A stretch of 64,000 nucleotides of DNA from Arsenicicoccus cauae. GTDB taxonomy: Bacteria > Actinomycetota > Actinomycetes > Actinomycetales > Dermatophilaceae. Positions within the stretch are counted from its first letter, which is position 1. Every line of letters begins with the position of its first letter. Where the stretch lies: positions 104,468 to 168,467 of the forward strand of contig NZ_WLVL01000021.1 in assembly GCF_009707125.1 (NCBI RefSeq). The letters run 5' to 3'. Made by a program: the position numbers and the translations under genes. A model generated the notes under the pieces. The model saw only the letters and a program-made list of their open reading frames with translations, did no database searches and was not told the DNA's origin. Below, in pieces: positions 25,867 to 34,762 of the stretch.

Positions 25867-26097
25867 GTGACGTACTCCTACCTGCTGCTGCTCGCGGGCC
25901 TGCCGTCGGTGAAGCCGGACCGCATGGTCCTGAGGTTCTTGCAGCAGGCGCTTGGAGCCGACGCGACGCTCACCACCAACCACGCGGTCGAGTTGGTCAT
26001 GGCTGCCGCGCAGGAGCTCGAGGTCAGCCCGCGAACCTTGGACCACGTCATCTGGCGGGCGGCGTCAGGTCGAGAACTGACCGATCAGACTCCGTGA
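25867..26097 (+). pseudogene. C-terminal fragment of an unidentified protein
   Basis: A 76-residue reading frame from a GTG encodes SYLLLLAGLPSVKPDRMVLRF and LEVSPRTLDHVIWRAASG. The internal pattern (compact helix, GLPSVKPDRM, then an acidic/alanine helix) resembles the C-terminal part of hypothetical proteins with a helix-hairpin-helix-like core, which suggests a gene cut off at its 5' end by the island junction. No ribosome-binding site precedes the GTG. It could alternatively be a short intact gene. Function unknown. Confidence 0.45.
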
Positions 26098-26158
26098 AGT
26101 CGCCCAGGACGACCACGTCCCGGTGAGGGCGGCGGATCTGATGGGGCGACGCGGCGCA

Positions 26159-27937
26159 TTAGGCTAGCGGGAACCGCTCGATCACCCTTTCAGCCAACAC
26201 CTTGGTCCGGGCCTCGATGTCGTCAGCTGTCCACGACTCCCGTGCCGCCAGCTCGGCGTTGAGCGAGAGGCCGTTCTTGTAACCGATGTATCGACCCTTG
26301 GAGTCCCGTCTGTCGCGCTTCTCGATGAAGGACTTGTTGCCGAGGTTGCTGTTGTAGGCCGTGACGGTGAGGTTGCCGAGCCGGTGCCGGTGTTCTTCTT
26401 GCACCTGGGCTGCGACCTCTTTGCCGCCGAGCATCGCCTGCCAGGCTGCCGGCAGGTTCTCGCCCTGCGGGAGGATGTGCTCGATGGTCCAGACGAAGTG
26501 GTTCTTCTCCTGACGCCACAGGTCGACCTTCGTCTCCTTGGTCATGGCGTCCTCGGCCAACGTGGTCAGCACGAACCGGGCCACGTCGGTGTTCTCTTCG
26601 TAGATGCGGCCGAGAAGGCGAGTCCGGAACTCGTCGTCGGACGCTGATACGGCGCTCAGCTTCTCGCCGACGAGCTTGAGCACGTCGTCGCCGCGGGCGT
26701 CGCCGACGGCGTCGATGGTCGTCATGAAGAGCTTCGCCAGCGCGTACGTGGGCGGATAGCCAGTCAGGTTGCGGCGAACGAAGAAGCTTGTGAGGCGGTC
26801 AGCAACGGCTTCGACCTGGGCGTCGCTGAGCTCCAGTTCTTCCTGCTTCGTCATGAGCCACATCAGGAGGACATAGGACGGCGCGCCCTGGGCGCGCATG
26901 AGCCGCTGGAAGGCCCGGTCGAGGGACGTCGGCTGGTCGAGCTCCAGGACGCAGTTAATGCGGCCGTAGATCTTGCTCGCCTCGACGAGTGCGTCGACGA
27001 CCTTTTTGAGGTCCTGCTCGAGGAGCTTCTCGTAGATGCGGATCAGGTTGGATTTGGTGGCGACGGAGGCGTTGGGCACATCAGGCAGCTCCGCCTTGAA
27101 GGCGTTGTAGTAGTGCCTCAGGAAGCGCTCCTGGGTGGAGTAGCTGTCGCCCAGGCTCGTCAGCATGTCGTTCCAGTGCTTGAACGCCTGGTCGACGTTC
27201 ATGATCTGCTTCTTCTCGGACTCGGCCAGGAGGTGGTTCTTGATCAGGTCGACGGGCGAGAGCGGCATGCCGCGGTTGTTAAGGGACTCAAAGAGGACGA
27301 AGGCATCCGCGTGGCTGGCAACCTCGATCTTCACGATGACCGCCTGCAGAGCCGCCTCGTGCACCCGAAGCGCAGCCTTCGTCTCTGTCAGCCCCTCCGT
27401 CTCGGCCAGCTTCAGGATGGCGGATCGGAAGTAGCGGTAGCACTTGGCGATCCGCCGGCTGGGGTAGTACGGCTTCCACTCGCCTTCAACGGGCAGTCCG
27501 GCGTCCTCGAGCGTCTTGAGGTAGTCGAAGAGATTGTGCCCTTGCTTCTGCGGTGTTACTCGCGGCTGCTGGTCAGCCTTGCGCACCAGCTGGCGGCCGA
27601 GGTTCGTGACGTCCGTCCGGGTGTCGTCGTCGAGTTCGTCGATGTGCTCCTTGAGCACGGAGTAGACCGCAGCGAGGAGCAGGGTCAAGGTCGTCAGGCG
27701 CTGTTGGCCGTCGACCACGTGGAGGATGTTGCCCTCTAGCGTGTCGGTCGTCTGGTCGAGAGTGATGATCGTGCCCAAGAAGTGGGCGCCGTCGGCCTCG
27801 ATCAGGTCCTCGAACAGGTCCTCCCACTGAGCCTTGTACCAGGAGTACTCGCGCTGGTACGGCGGGATCCGGTACAACACGTTGCCCTCATGGCTGAAGA
27901 GCGTGTGTACCGGGTACTGGTTCGCTGACTTGATCAA
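26159..27937 (-). CDS. DUF262/DUF1524 protein, GmrSD-like type IV restriction enzyme
   Basis: A 592-residue single-chain protein. The N-terminal DUF262 domain (ParB-like NTPase) has IPPYQREYSW near residue 24 and the hallmark DGQQRLTTL near residue 75. The C-terminal DUF1524 HNH-type nuclease has TIEHILPQ near 487, HRLGNLTVTAYNSNLGNKSF near 518-537. GmrSD enzymes cleave phage DNA with glucosylated hydroxymethylcytosine, and many homologues sit in defence islands. GC content is visibly lower than in the flanks. It is separated from the methyltransferase operon by 475 bp with its own start region, so it may be an independent system. Confidence 0.88.
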   Translation of the reverse strand: MIKSANQYPVHTLFSHEGNVLYRIPPYQREYSWYKAQWEDLFEDLIEADGAHFLGTIITLDQTTDTLEGNILHVVDGQQRLTTLTLLLAAVYSVLKEHIDELDDDTRTDVTNLGRQLVRKADQQPRVTPQKQGHNLFDYLKTLEDAGLPVEGEWKPYYPSRRIAKCYRYFRSAILKLAETEGLTETKAALRVHEAALQAVIVKIEVASHADAFVLFESLNNRGMPLSPVDLIKNHLLAESEKKQIMNVDQAFKHWNDMLTSLGDSYSTQERFLRHYYNAFKAELPDVPNASVATKSNLIRIYEKLLEQDLKKVVDALVEASKIYGRINCVLELDQPTSLDRAFQRLMRAQGAPSYVLLMWLMTKQEELELSDAQVEAVADRLTSFFVRRNLTGYPPTYALAKLFMTTIDAVGDARGDDVLKLVGEKLSAVSASDDEFRTRLLGRIYEENTDVARFVLTTLAEDAMTKETKVDLWRQEKNHFVWTIEHILPQGENLPAAWQAMLGGKEVAAQVQEEHRHRLGNLTVTAYNSNLGNKSFIEKRDRRDSKGRYIGYKNGLSLNAELAARESWTADDIEARTKVLAERVIERFPLA

Positions 27938-28124
27938 GAGACACCTCCGACTCGCCGATGATGCCCAAGACTGTCAGAACACCGACACCTCCGCCGCGTC
28001 GCGCGCGGGGTGCCCCGTGGCCTGCTGTTTCCGGTGTCGCATCGGACGAACATGCGTCGACGCCGTTGCTCTGGCACGTCGGCGCGGCGATGATGGAAGG
28101 GCATCCGACGTGAAGCGAGGGGTC

Positions 28125-28334
28125 ATGGCGATCAAGGTCACTCCGGACCAGGTCGACAACGCGAAGTTGCTCATGGCCTTGGACAGGGCTGACGGGCGGA
28201 CCAGCGCCGAATGGATCGTTCGCCTCGCGAACGCAAAGCCAGCAGGAGTCTGGCCGTTCGGCGACGTGGCGGAGGCGCCGGCGGCAGTGCCTCCTCGATG
28301 GTTCCGGCGGTGGAGGCGGAACCACCCTCGGTAA
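28125..28334 (+). CDS. Small hypothetical protein, 69 residues
   Basis: A short ORF on the opposite strand to its neighbours, between the two defence units, encoding MAIKVTPDQVDNAKLLMALD and ending in the basic tail RWFRRWRRNHPR. The N-terminal part looks like a genuine helix with charged/hydrophobic spacing, and GCGAGGGG lies just before the ATG. A GTG at 28110 is in frame and preceded by GGAAGG. No family was recognised. An overlapping ORF on the minus strand (27888-28352) was judged less likely because it is proline/arginine-rich noise. Confidence 0.45.
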   Translation: MAIKVTPDQVDNAKLLMALDRADGRTSAEWIVRLANAKPAGVWPFGDVAEAPAAVPPRWFRRWRRNHPR

Positions 28335-28411
28335 CCGCCCTCTAGACGACACCCGGCTGGGCTGTGCCCGGCCTGGCTGTGAGGCTTTGCGCGACAGGCG
28401 CAGACACGATC

Positions 28412-29620
28412 TCAGTCGTCCGCGTGACTGGCAGGGGCACGGGAGACGAGTCGTTCAGCCGATCGGTCGTATACGACGTTGACGATGTCTCCGGAGATGA
28501 TCAGGTCGATCGCCTGGTCGATGACCGTGCAGGGGACCACGTACCACTCCGCCGGGTCGTAGCTTCGACCCTTTTGGTCGGCCTGGGTTAGGTTCAACCG
28601 CACCTCTGCGAAGACCCGATGCAGGAGGTTCTCAAGCGCTGAGGCCCTGGTGTTGTAGGTCCGGTAGCTGGCGACGACCTCCACCGGGGCCATGAGATAC
28701 GTCGGTGACTTCTCGGCGTTCTTGATCCGCGCCTCGACCGAGCCGCGCGTGAAGCCGATCTTGTGCAGGTGGTTGAGCTCGGCGATCTGCGGATCAGAGC
28801 TGAGGGACCGGAGGACGTAGATGTAGCCACTTACCTCGTCATCGTCGAGGATCTCGGGAACCTCGGCCTGCACGACGACTTGGCCGTCCTCGTCGCTCAG
28901 TCGGATCGCCAGGGACTGCCGGTACATCGACGACTCCGTGCCGTTCTCAAAGATGCAACGGAGCCGCTCGCGCTTGTTCTCGCGCGCTGTTGACTTCTTG
29001 TACTCCGTCTCGCCGACCTCGGCAATGAACAGCATGACCCCGTTCAGGACGAAGAAGGCTCCCGGAACGATCTGTGCCATGCCCGAGTACGGCAGCAGCT
29101 TGCTCGCCCCTGCTCGAAGCTCAACATGCTTCTGTTTGAACAGCGGCTCAAACTGCTCAAAGTCCTTTGATTTCTCCCGACGGGCGACGTCACCGCTGTC
29201 GTGCACCTGGCGGCGCACCGGCAGGTCTGACACGTCCAGCAGCCCCGACTCATCGCCGAGCAGGTCGAGGTCGTCGTCGCCAAGCAGGTCGTCAATCGAC
29301 TCGGGTGCTTCCGGTGCCTCCAGCAACCCGAACTCGTCCAAGTGCTTGAGCGCCGTGATCTTCTCCTCGTTCGCCAGGATCCCGTCAAGACGGGCACCAA
29401 GCTTCCGTTCGGCGATCTCGCGGGTGGTGGAGTCCGGCACGCGGCCCTGAGTGCGTCGGAACTCGACAACTTCTAGAAAGGCTCGCTCAAGCCGATCGGT
29501 ATGGGTGACCTTGGCCTGCTTCACGGGTGCGTCGAGCAGGCCGTCGACGTCTGAGTCCAGCAGGTCGTCGAGGCTAGCCGGGGCGGCCGCTTCCGCCTCG
29601 AGTGCATCTTCGGGGCTCAT
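28412..29620 (-). CDS. GIY-YIG nuclease with T5orf172-like domain
   Basis: A 402-residue protein. The C-terminal part has GYIYVLRS near residue 265 and LHKIGFTRGSVEARIKNAE near 285-303, the GIY-YIG/T5orf172 core, followed by the conserved TYLMAPVEVV. The N-terminal third is unusual: two acidic leucine-rich stretches (SLDDLLDSDVDGLLD and SIDDLLGDDDLDLLGDESGL) flank a segment, VEFRRTQGRVPDSTTREIAE, that resembles helicase-associated domains. The ATG overlaps the helicase stop (ATGA). It is most likely the cleavage subunit of the restriction system encoded by this operon, although the nuclease role is inferred from the domain. Confidence 0.84.
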   Translation of the reverse strand: MSPEDALEAEAAAPASLDDLLDSDVDGLLDAPVKQAKVTHTDRLERAFLEVVEFRRTQGRVPDSTTREIAERKLGARLDGILANEEKITALKHLDEFGLLEAPEAPESIDDLLGDDDLDLLGDESGLLDVSDLPVRRQVHDSGDVARREKSKDFEQFEPLFKQKHVELRAGASKLLPYSGMAQIVPGAFFVLNGVMLFIAEVGETEYKKSTARENKRERLRCIFENGTESSMYRQSLAIRLSDEDGQVVVQAEVPEILDDDEVSGYIYVLRSLSSDPQIAELNHLHKIGFTRGSVEARIKNAEKSPTYLMAPVEVVASYRTYNTRASALENLLHRVFAEVRLNLTQADQKGRSYDPAEWYVVPCTVIDQAIDLIISGDIVNVVYDRSAERLVSRAPASHADD

Positions 29621-31602
29621 GCCTCGTCCACCATCTCGGTCTCGCGCTGGGCGGCCTGGCGCTCCTGCTTCTTCCTCTGAAGGAACAGCAGGATCTCCGC
29701 GTGCCGCTTCTCGGTCGGGTCGTCAGAGCGCACGTTCGGCTTCCGGTTGTTCACCTTGGCCCACTGCTGGATCTTCGGCCATGCAGCCAGTGCTTCCTCC
29801 TCGGTGATCTCCACCCGGGTCGCTGTGATGGCATCGGAGATGATCCGCAGGACCGACGGTGTGACCGACTTCGACATGACCTCGAAGGCCCGCTGGAAAG
29901 GGTTGACCGAGTCGATCAGGTTGATGTTGATGTCGTCGATGTTCACGAACTTCTCAGACATCCGGATGAACCGCTTGTCGCCGACCTGCCGGACCTCGCC
30001 GTTCTTGATCACCGAGTCCACGACCACCTGCTGGCGCAGCTCCTCGACCTGCGTCTCGTCGAGGTCGGGGTACCGCTCGCGGATGATCTTGGGGATCAGC
30101 ACCTTGTTGGTCGTCTCCGGGTCGACTGAGCCGGCCGCCGCTTTCGCGAAGGTGTCGTCCTGCAGGATCGTGGCCTTGAGGTCGTTGAGGTCCGTCTCGA
30201 CGATCTGCTTGACCCGCGGCGATGACGGTTCCTTGAAGCCCTTGATCTTGATCACACCGGGCGGCGTGGCGTCCTCGTCACCGGTGCGCTTGGTCTTGAA
30301 CTCGAAGTTCTGGGCGAGCACCTGCTCCATCAGCAGCGATGCGGTGATCGCCTTGAGCATGTTGTTCACCGAGACCTTGACCTCGGCCTGGGAAGCGTCC
30401 GGCTCGGCGATGAGGTTGGTGAACTGGGCATGGTCCTTGCCGGGCGAGTCGCGGGTGACGCGACCGATGATCTGGATGACCTCGGTCAAGGAGGCGCGGT
30501 AGCCGACGGTCAGGGCATGCTCCGCGTACGGCCAGTCGAAGCCCTCCTTGGCCATGCCGAGCGCAAGGATGACATCGACGGCGCCACGATCCTTCGAGGC
30601 GACCGTCGACAGGTAGTGCAGCGTGTCCGCGCGCTTCTTCTGGTCGGTGTCGTCGACGAGGTCGGCGAGGCGCAGCATGGCACCGGTGTCTGCCCGGCGG
30701 ATGGTGATGATGCCCGTGTCGCTGTCGGTGGACTCGACGTGGCCGATCGAGTCGATGATGAAGCCGACCTCCTCGATCTTGTCCTTGGTGGACTCGCCCG
30801 AGTTTACGTTCGGGATGTGGATGATCGTCTTCTTGTCCAAGTCGAAGACTTCGCTGATCGCGTCGGTATAGCGGCCTTGGTAGAAGTGGTGGCCGATGCC
30901 GAGCGAGTGCAGGTGCTCGTAGCCGTTGAGCTGGTCGTAGTAGTTGAACGTCACCGGCGTGAACCGGGCCTCGTCCTCGGCGGAGAGCACGGGCACCGAG
31001 TCACCACGGAAGTACGAACCGGTCATCGCCACGATGTGCACGTCGGAGCCGTTCATGACCTCACGCAGCAAGGCTCCGAGGCGGCTGGACTCGGTGTCGG
31101 CCGAGACATGGTGGAACTCGTCGATCGCGAGGACAGTGCCGTTGAAAGCATCGGGAGCAAGCTTCTCGAAGGCGAACCGCAGGGTCGCGTGGGTGCAGAT
31201 CAGGATGGCGTCGGGACCGTTGAGAAAGTCGATGAACGCGCCCACTTTGCCTTGGGACGAGCCCGGGTCGCACAGGTTGTGCTCGGGCTTGACCTCCCAG
31301 TCGGCGAAGAACCCGAACTGAGTCAGACCCGTCGAGGCGAAGGAACCGCCGATCGAGCGCTCCGGCACGGCGACGATGATCTTCTTGCGGCCTTGGTTGT
31401 AGAGCTTGTCGAGGCCGACGAACATCAGTGCCCGCGACTTGCCCGAGGCCGGCGGGGCCTTGATCAGCAGATGCTGCGCGTCGCGCTTAGCGAAGACACG
31501 CTGCTGCATCTCGCGCATGCCCATGGGGTCGACGTTGACCGACGCGCCTGTCTGGGCGTAGGTCACATCGACGATGTTGATCGGCTTCTTGGTCGCGTTC
31601 AC
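29617..31602 (-). CDS. DEAD/DEAH-box superfamily 2 helicase of the restriction operon
   Basis: A 661-residue SF2 helicase/translocase. Motif I is APPASGKSR (residues 49-57), motif II is DEFHH (161-165), motif III-like MTGSYF is near 195, and motif VI is QIIGRVTR near 377. The C-terminal 60 residues (WAKVNNRKPNVRSDDPTEKR) resemble a helicase-associated domain. No nuclease domain is fused to it, unlike type ISP or type III Res subunits. Its ATG overlaps the methyltransferase stop and its stop overlaps the GIY-YIG start, both ATGA. It would translocate on DNA and bring the nuclease to unmethylated foreign DNA. Confidence 0.88.
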   Translation of the reverse strand: MNATKKPINIVDVTYAQTGASVNVDPMGMREMQQRVFAKRDAQHLLIKAPPASGKSRALMFVGLDKLYNQGRKKIIVAVPERSIGGSFASTGLTQFGFFADWEVKPEHNLCDPGSSQGKVGAFIDFLNGPDAILICTHATLRFAFEKLAPDAFNGTVLAIDEFHHVSADTESSRLGALLREVMNGSDVHIVAMTGSYFRGDSVPVLSAEDEARFTPVTFNYYDQLNGYEHLHSLGIGHHFYQGRYTDAISEVFDLDKKTIIHIPNVNSGESTKDKIEEVGFIIDSIGHVESTDSDTGIITIRRADTGAMLRLADLVDDTDQKKRADTLHYLSTVASKDRGAVDVILALGMAKEGFDWPYAEHALTVGYRASLTEVIQIIGRVTRDSPGKDHAQFTNLIAEPDASQAEVKVSVNNMLKAITASLLMEQVLAQNFEFKTKRTGDEDATPPGVIKIKGFKEPSSPRVKQIVETDLNDLKATILQDDTFAKAAAGSVDPETTNKVLIPKIIRERYPDLDETQVEELRQQVVVDSVIKNGEVRQVGDKRFIRMSEKFVNIDDININLIDSVNPFQRAFEVMSKSVTPSVLRIISDAITATRVEITEEEALAAWPKIQQWAKVNNRKPNVRSDDPTEKRHAEILLFLQRKKQERQAAQRETEMVDEA

Positions 31603-34316
31603 TTGCGTGCACCTCGGGTTTTCTTCACCGGAGCCTTGGCGGCCTCCTCGGCAATCATGGCCTCATACATAGCGAAGAGGTCCGACAGCCGCTGCTCGTC
31701 CGTCTCGTAGCCGCGCTTCGAGTAGATCGAGTCGACCAGTACGTCGACGTCGGCGTGCGCCTGTCGGAGGTCGTCCGGCATGAGCTCCGGGTCGTAAAGT
31801 TCCGCCAGCGTTCGCTCGCAGTGGTACTCGCGTACATCAAGGACCCGCAGCGCTGCAACGGTGAGCTCCTCCTTCGTTGCCTCCGAGAGCGGCGGGACGG
31901 GGAAGTTGTTATAGACGATGGTGTTCGAATAGCGGTAGTCAGTCTTCAGCTGGCCACCCACTGAGCGGACCCACGTCATGTGCATGGCGGAGGTCAGCAC
32001 GCCGAATAGCCACGGCTCGGCGTCGTACACGGCGAATGCGGCGTTCGAGATTACTGTGTCGGGTCCGACGTAGCCGAATGGAATGTATGCACGCCGGGCG
32101 GAGGAGACGCTGGGAACAATGATTGAGTCCGTCGGCTTGTAGCTAATCTGCACGAACCGGTGCGGCTGGGCGGCATAGGCAGCAGTGCTACCAGCCTTAC
32201 TCTCCGAACGCTCGCTAGCAACGAAAGAGAGTCGTGCAGCGATGTCCGGGATCTCCCTGGCCGCGCTGGCTGAGAGATCCGTGATCCATAGGCAGTATCG
32301 CTCACCGTCATTGATCGCCTCAGAAGATCCTATGTAGCGCTTGATGAACTGCGCGCTCTCCGGATCGTTGTCGATCATCTGCGATCGTTCGCTTGGCGAG
32401 AGGATGAGTCCACCACTATCACGCGGCATCGACCCGAACACCATATCTGGACGTGCGGCACCCAGGGGGACCTTACGTCGCTCGATCACGACATCCGCGC
32501 CGTCGGCCAAGTAGCCGTTGATATTTGACACGGCGATCTGCAGATCGTCCGTGTAGATGAACTTTTGACCAGGTCGCGCAGAGCGAAGATTGATCACCGC
32601 AACGGTAACCCCAGCATTGCGCTTCGCGTTGTTCTCCCACTTGAACGACGTGTATGCATACCCGATCTCGATGCCCTTGGCAAAGATCATCGGGAACATC
32701 AGTCCGACGTGCTCTCCCTGAGATACCGAGTTGGTAGTTACGAACGCTAGCTCCGCCCGTGTGCCCTGGATGAAGTCCGCGCCCTTGACGAACCATAGTG
32801 CGATGTAGTCCAAGTTCTTGTCGAATGGGCGTCGACCGAAAACGAAAGGGAAGTCTGCCTTCATATCGGTGGTCTGCGCCTTCGCACCCTTGTAGGGCGG
32901 GTTGCTGATCAGGTAGATCTCGCTGCCGTCATTCGGGCAGACTGCATTCCAATCAACTCGAGTGGCGTTCCCTGCTTGGATCTGACCGGCCTCCCTGAGC
33001 GGGATCAGCGGGATCGACACGTTGAACTTCTCTTTGAACTCGCTGTTCATCTGGTGCTTGGCGATCCAGAGCGAGAGGATCGCGACCTCGACGGCGAAGT
33101 CGTCGATCTCGATGCCGTAGAAGTTCTCGATGTTGATCTTCGACTCGGCGAACAGCACCTGGTGCTTCGGGGAGAGCTCAGCGAGGCGCTCCAAGATCGC
33201 GTGCTCGACCTTGCGCAGTTCCTTGTAGGCGATGACGAGGAAGTTGCCGGAGCCACAGGCGGGGTCGAAGACCTTGATCTCGCTGATCCGCTCCAGCAGT
33301 GCCTCGAGCTTCTTGACGCTGTCGAAGCCGGCGTCCAGCTGGTCTCGGATGCCGTCGAGGAAGAGCGGCTCGATCGTCTTGAGGATGTTCGGCACCGACG
33401 TGTAATGCTGACCGAGGTCCGAGCGGGTGCCGGGCGCCACGATCGCCTGGAACATCGAGCCGAAGATGTCGGGGTTGATCTCGCTCCAGTTGAGCGTGCC
33501 GAGCTCGATCAGCCGGTCGCGAGCCGCCTTGGTGAACCTTGGCACGGTGAGTCCGACGCTCATCGTGAACAGTCGACCGTTGACATAGGGGAACGCCGCC
33601 AGGTGCTTGGGCTTGTCCGCCGGGTCCTCGGTGTCCAGGGCCGTGAAGAGGTCGGTGAGGAAGTCGTGGACGTCCGACCCGTCGGGCTGGGTGTGAGACC
33701 CGACCGCATTGGTGAACTGGGTCTCGGTGAAGATGCCGGTGTCCTCAGCGAAGAAGCAGAACAGCAGCCGGGTGAAGAAGACGTTGAGAGCGTGGCGCCC
33801 CTGCACCCCATCCATCACGCCGGGGTTGGCCGCGAGGAGCTCGTCAAAGAGCTTGCCCATCCGCTCAGCCGCCTTGACGTCGGCGTGGGCCTCGGACACG
33901 TACTGGGCCTTCTCCATGCCCGCCCAGGGCAGGAAGAAGGTGAAGTGCTGGTCGATGTCCCGGATGGGGATCATCAGGTTCTCGCCGGTCTTGGTGTCGA
34001 CCGCCAGCAGCTCGTCGTAGTCGGTGACGATGACGAACCGGGTGCTATACCGCACCACCGCCGGGGAGGTCTTGAGCTCGTCGATGACGGCGAGGGGGTC
34101 CTCGGTCGTCTCCTTGAAGTAGACGACGTTCTTCTGCGCAACCTCGCTGCCGGGGTCCGCGGCGATGTTCAGGGAGCCGTTGCGCAGGCGGGTGACGTTG
34201 CCCTGCGGCTTCCCGTACGCCAGGAGCAGCTCGAAGATGAGCTCTCGGTCGTAGGACTCGCGGCCGCCGAGCGGTGCGACCCGCTCCTCGATGGCCTTCA
34301 GGTTGAGCCGCGCCAC
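31599..34316 (-). CDS. Eco57I-like N6-adenine DNA methyltransferase with built-in specificity region
   Basis: A 905-residue class I SAM-dependent methyltransferase. Motif I is FDPACGSGNF near residue 350 and motif IV is SNPPYKG near 469, the gamma-class N6-adenine type. The N-terminal 300 residues are helical, and the region after about 560 should be the target-recognition domain. The GTG at 34316 (reading ARLNLKAIEERV next) was chosen because GAAGGGAC lies just upstream; ATG 34337 is the alternative. The recognition part (about 31.9-33.0 kb) is clearly lower in GC than the first half of the gene. It heads the methyltransferase-helicase-nuclease operon. The bases between the start and the hairpin at 34449 must hold its promoter; a TAGAGT near 34360 is a weak candidate. 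Confidence 0.86.
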   Translation of the reverse strand: MARLNLKAIEERVAPLGGRESYDRELIFELLLAYGKPQGNVTRLRNGSLNIAADPGSEVAQKNVVYFKETTEDPLAVIDELKTSPAVVRYSTRFVIVTDYDELLAVDTKTGENLMIPIRDIDQHFTFFLPWAGMEKAQYVSEAHADVKAAERMGKLFDELLAANPGVMDGVQGRHALNVFFTRLLFCFFAEDTGIFTETQFTNAVGSHTQPDGSDVHDFLTDLFTALDTEDPADKPKHLAAFPYVNGRLFTMSVGLTVPRFTKAARDRLIELGTLNWSEINPDIFGSMFQAIVAPGTRSDLGQHYTSVPNILKTIEPLFLDGIRDQLDAGFDSVKKLEALLERISEIKVFDPACGSGNFLVIAYKELRKVEHAILERLAELSPKHQVLFAESKINIENFYGIEIDDFAVEVAILSLWIAKHQMNSEFKEKFNVSIPLIPLREAGQIQAGNATRVDWNAVCPNDGSEIYLISNPPYKGAKAQTTDMKADFPFVFGRRPFDKNLDYIALWFVKGADFIQGTRAELAFVTTNSVSQGEHVGLMFPMIFAKGIEIGYAYTSFKWENNAKRNAGVTVAVINLRSARPGQKFIYTDDLQIAVSNINGYLADGADVVIERRKVPLGAARPDMVFGSMPRDSGGLILSPSERSQMIDNDPESAQFIKRYIGSSEAINDGERYCLWITDLSASAAREIPDIAARLSFVASERSESKAGSTAAYAAQPHRFVQISYKPTDSIIVPSVSSARRAYIPFGYVGPDTVISNAAFAVYDAEPWLFGVLTSAMHMTWVRSVGGQLKTDYRYSNTIVYNNFPVPPLSEATKEELTVAALRVLDVREYHCERTLAELYDPELMPDDLRQAHADVDVLVDSIYSKRGYETDEQRLSDLFAMYEAMIAEEAAKAPVKKTRGARK

Positions 34317-34448
34317 ACCAGTCCCTTCGTCAAGCATCCGATCGTGCACTGGCCACTCTAAAGTCGTGTGTCGGTCGCGTTCAGGAGGCGCTCCCCCACG
34401 GTAGCCCGCTTGACCGCATCGCCCGGTGACGGCGCTACCGTTGAGGCA

Positions 34449-34490
34449 AGCGAAAGGCCCCGACACCAGGTGGTGTTGGGGCCTTTCGCT
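34449..34490 (-). terminator. Strong hairpin terminator downstream of tRNA-Pro
   Basis: AGCGAAAGGCCCC (34449-34461) pairs perfectly with GGGGCCTTTCGCT (34478-34490); after a wobble pair, ACACC and GGTGT close an inner stem on an AGGT tetraloop. The tRNA-Pro gene reads into it, so it should stop tRNA transcription before the restriction operon. Confidence 0.8.
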
Positions 34491-34499
34491 GATCTTTCG

Positions 34500-34530
34500 G
34501 TGACATAGGTCCGATTCGGACCTATGTCAC
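34500..34530. repeat. Perfect 31-bp palindrome between tRNA-Pro and its terminator
   Basis: Two 15-base arms, GTGACATAGGTCCGA and TCGGACCTATGTCAC, meet around a single T. A second, smaller inverted repeat (CCGCTGGT/ACCAGCGG, 34550-34567, 2-nt loop) lies between it and the tRNA 3' end. The palindrome is too closely centred for a transcription terminator of normal loop size and resembles a binding or recombination site, but no protein partner is evident. Confidence 0.75.
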
Positions 34531-34573
34531 TACCTTGGTGACCGCGTTTCCGCTGGTAAACCAGCGGATTCGG

Positions 34574-34647
<74 letters not shown>

Positions 34648-34762
34648 TTGCCCACCGCGGTGAGCGACACGTCACCTTAGCGCACGAGCGGCCACGATTC
34701 CCAATCGATCCCGCCCACCGCTGACGCCCCGCAGGAGCGCCCACCCCAACCCTCACACAACG

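Noticed and set aside
27888..28352. 154-residue minus-strand ORF between the defence units
   Set aside because: Composition is proline/arginine/histidine-rich without domain features, and it overlaps both the GmrSD start and a more convincing plus-strand small ORF.
29602..31710. Long plus-strand ORFs opposite the helicase
   Set aside because: They are antisense shadows of the helicase, whose motifs I, II and VI are clear on the minus strand.
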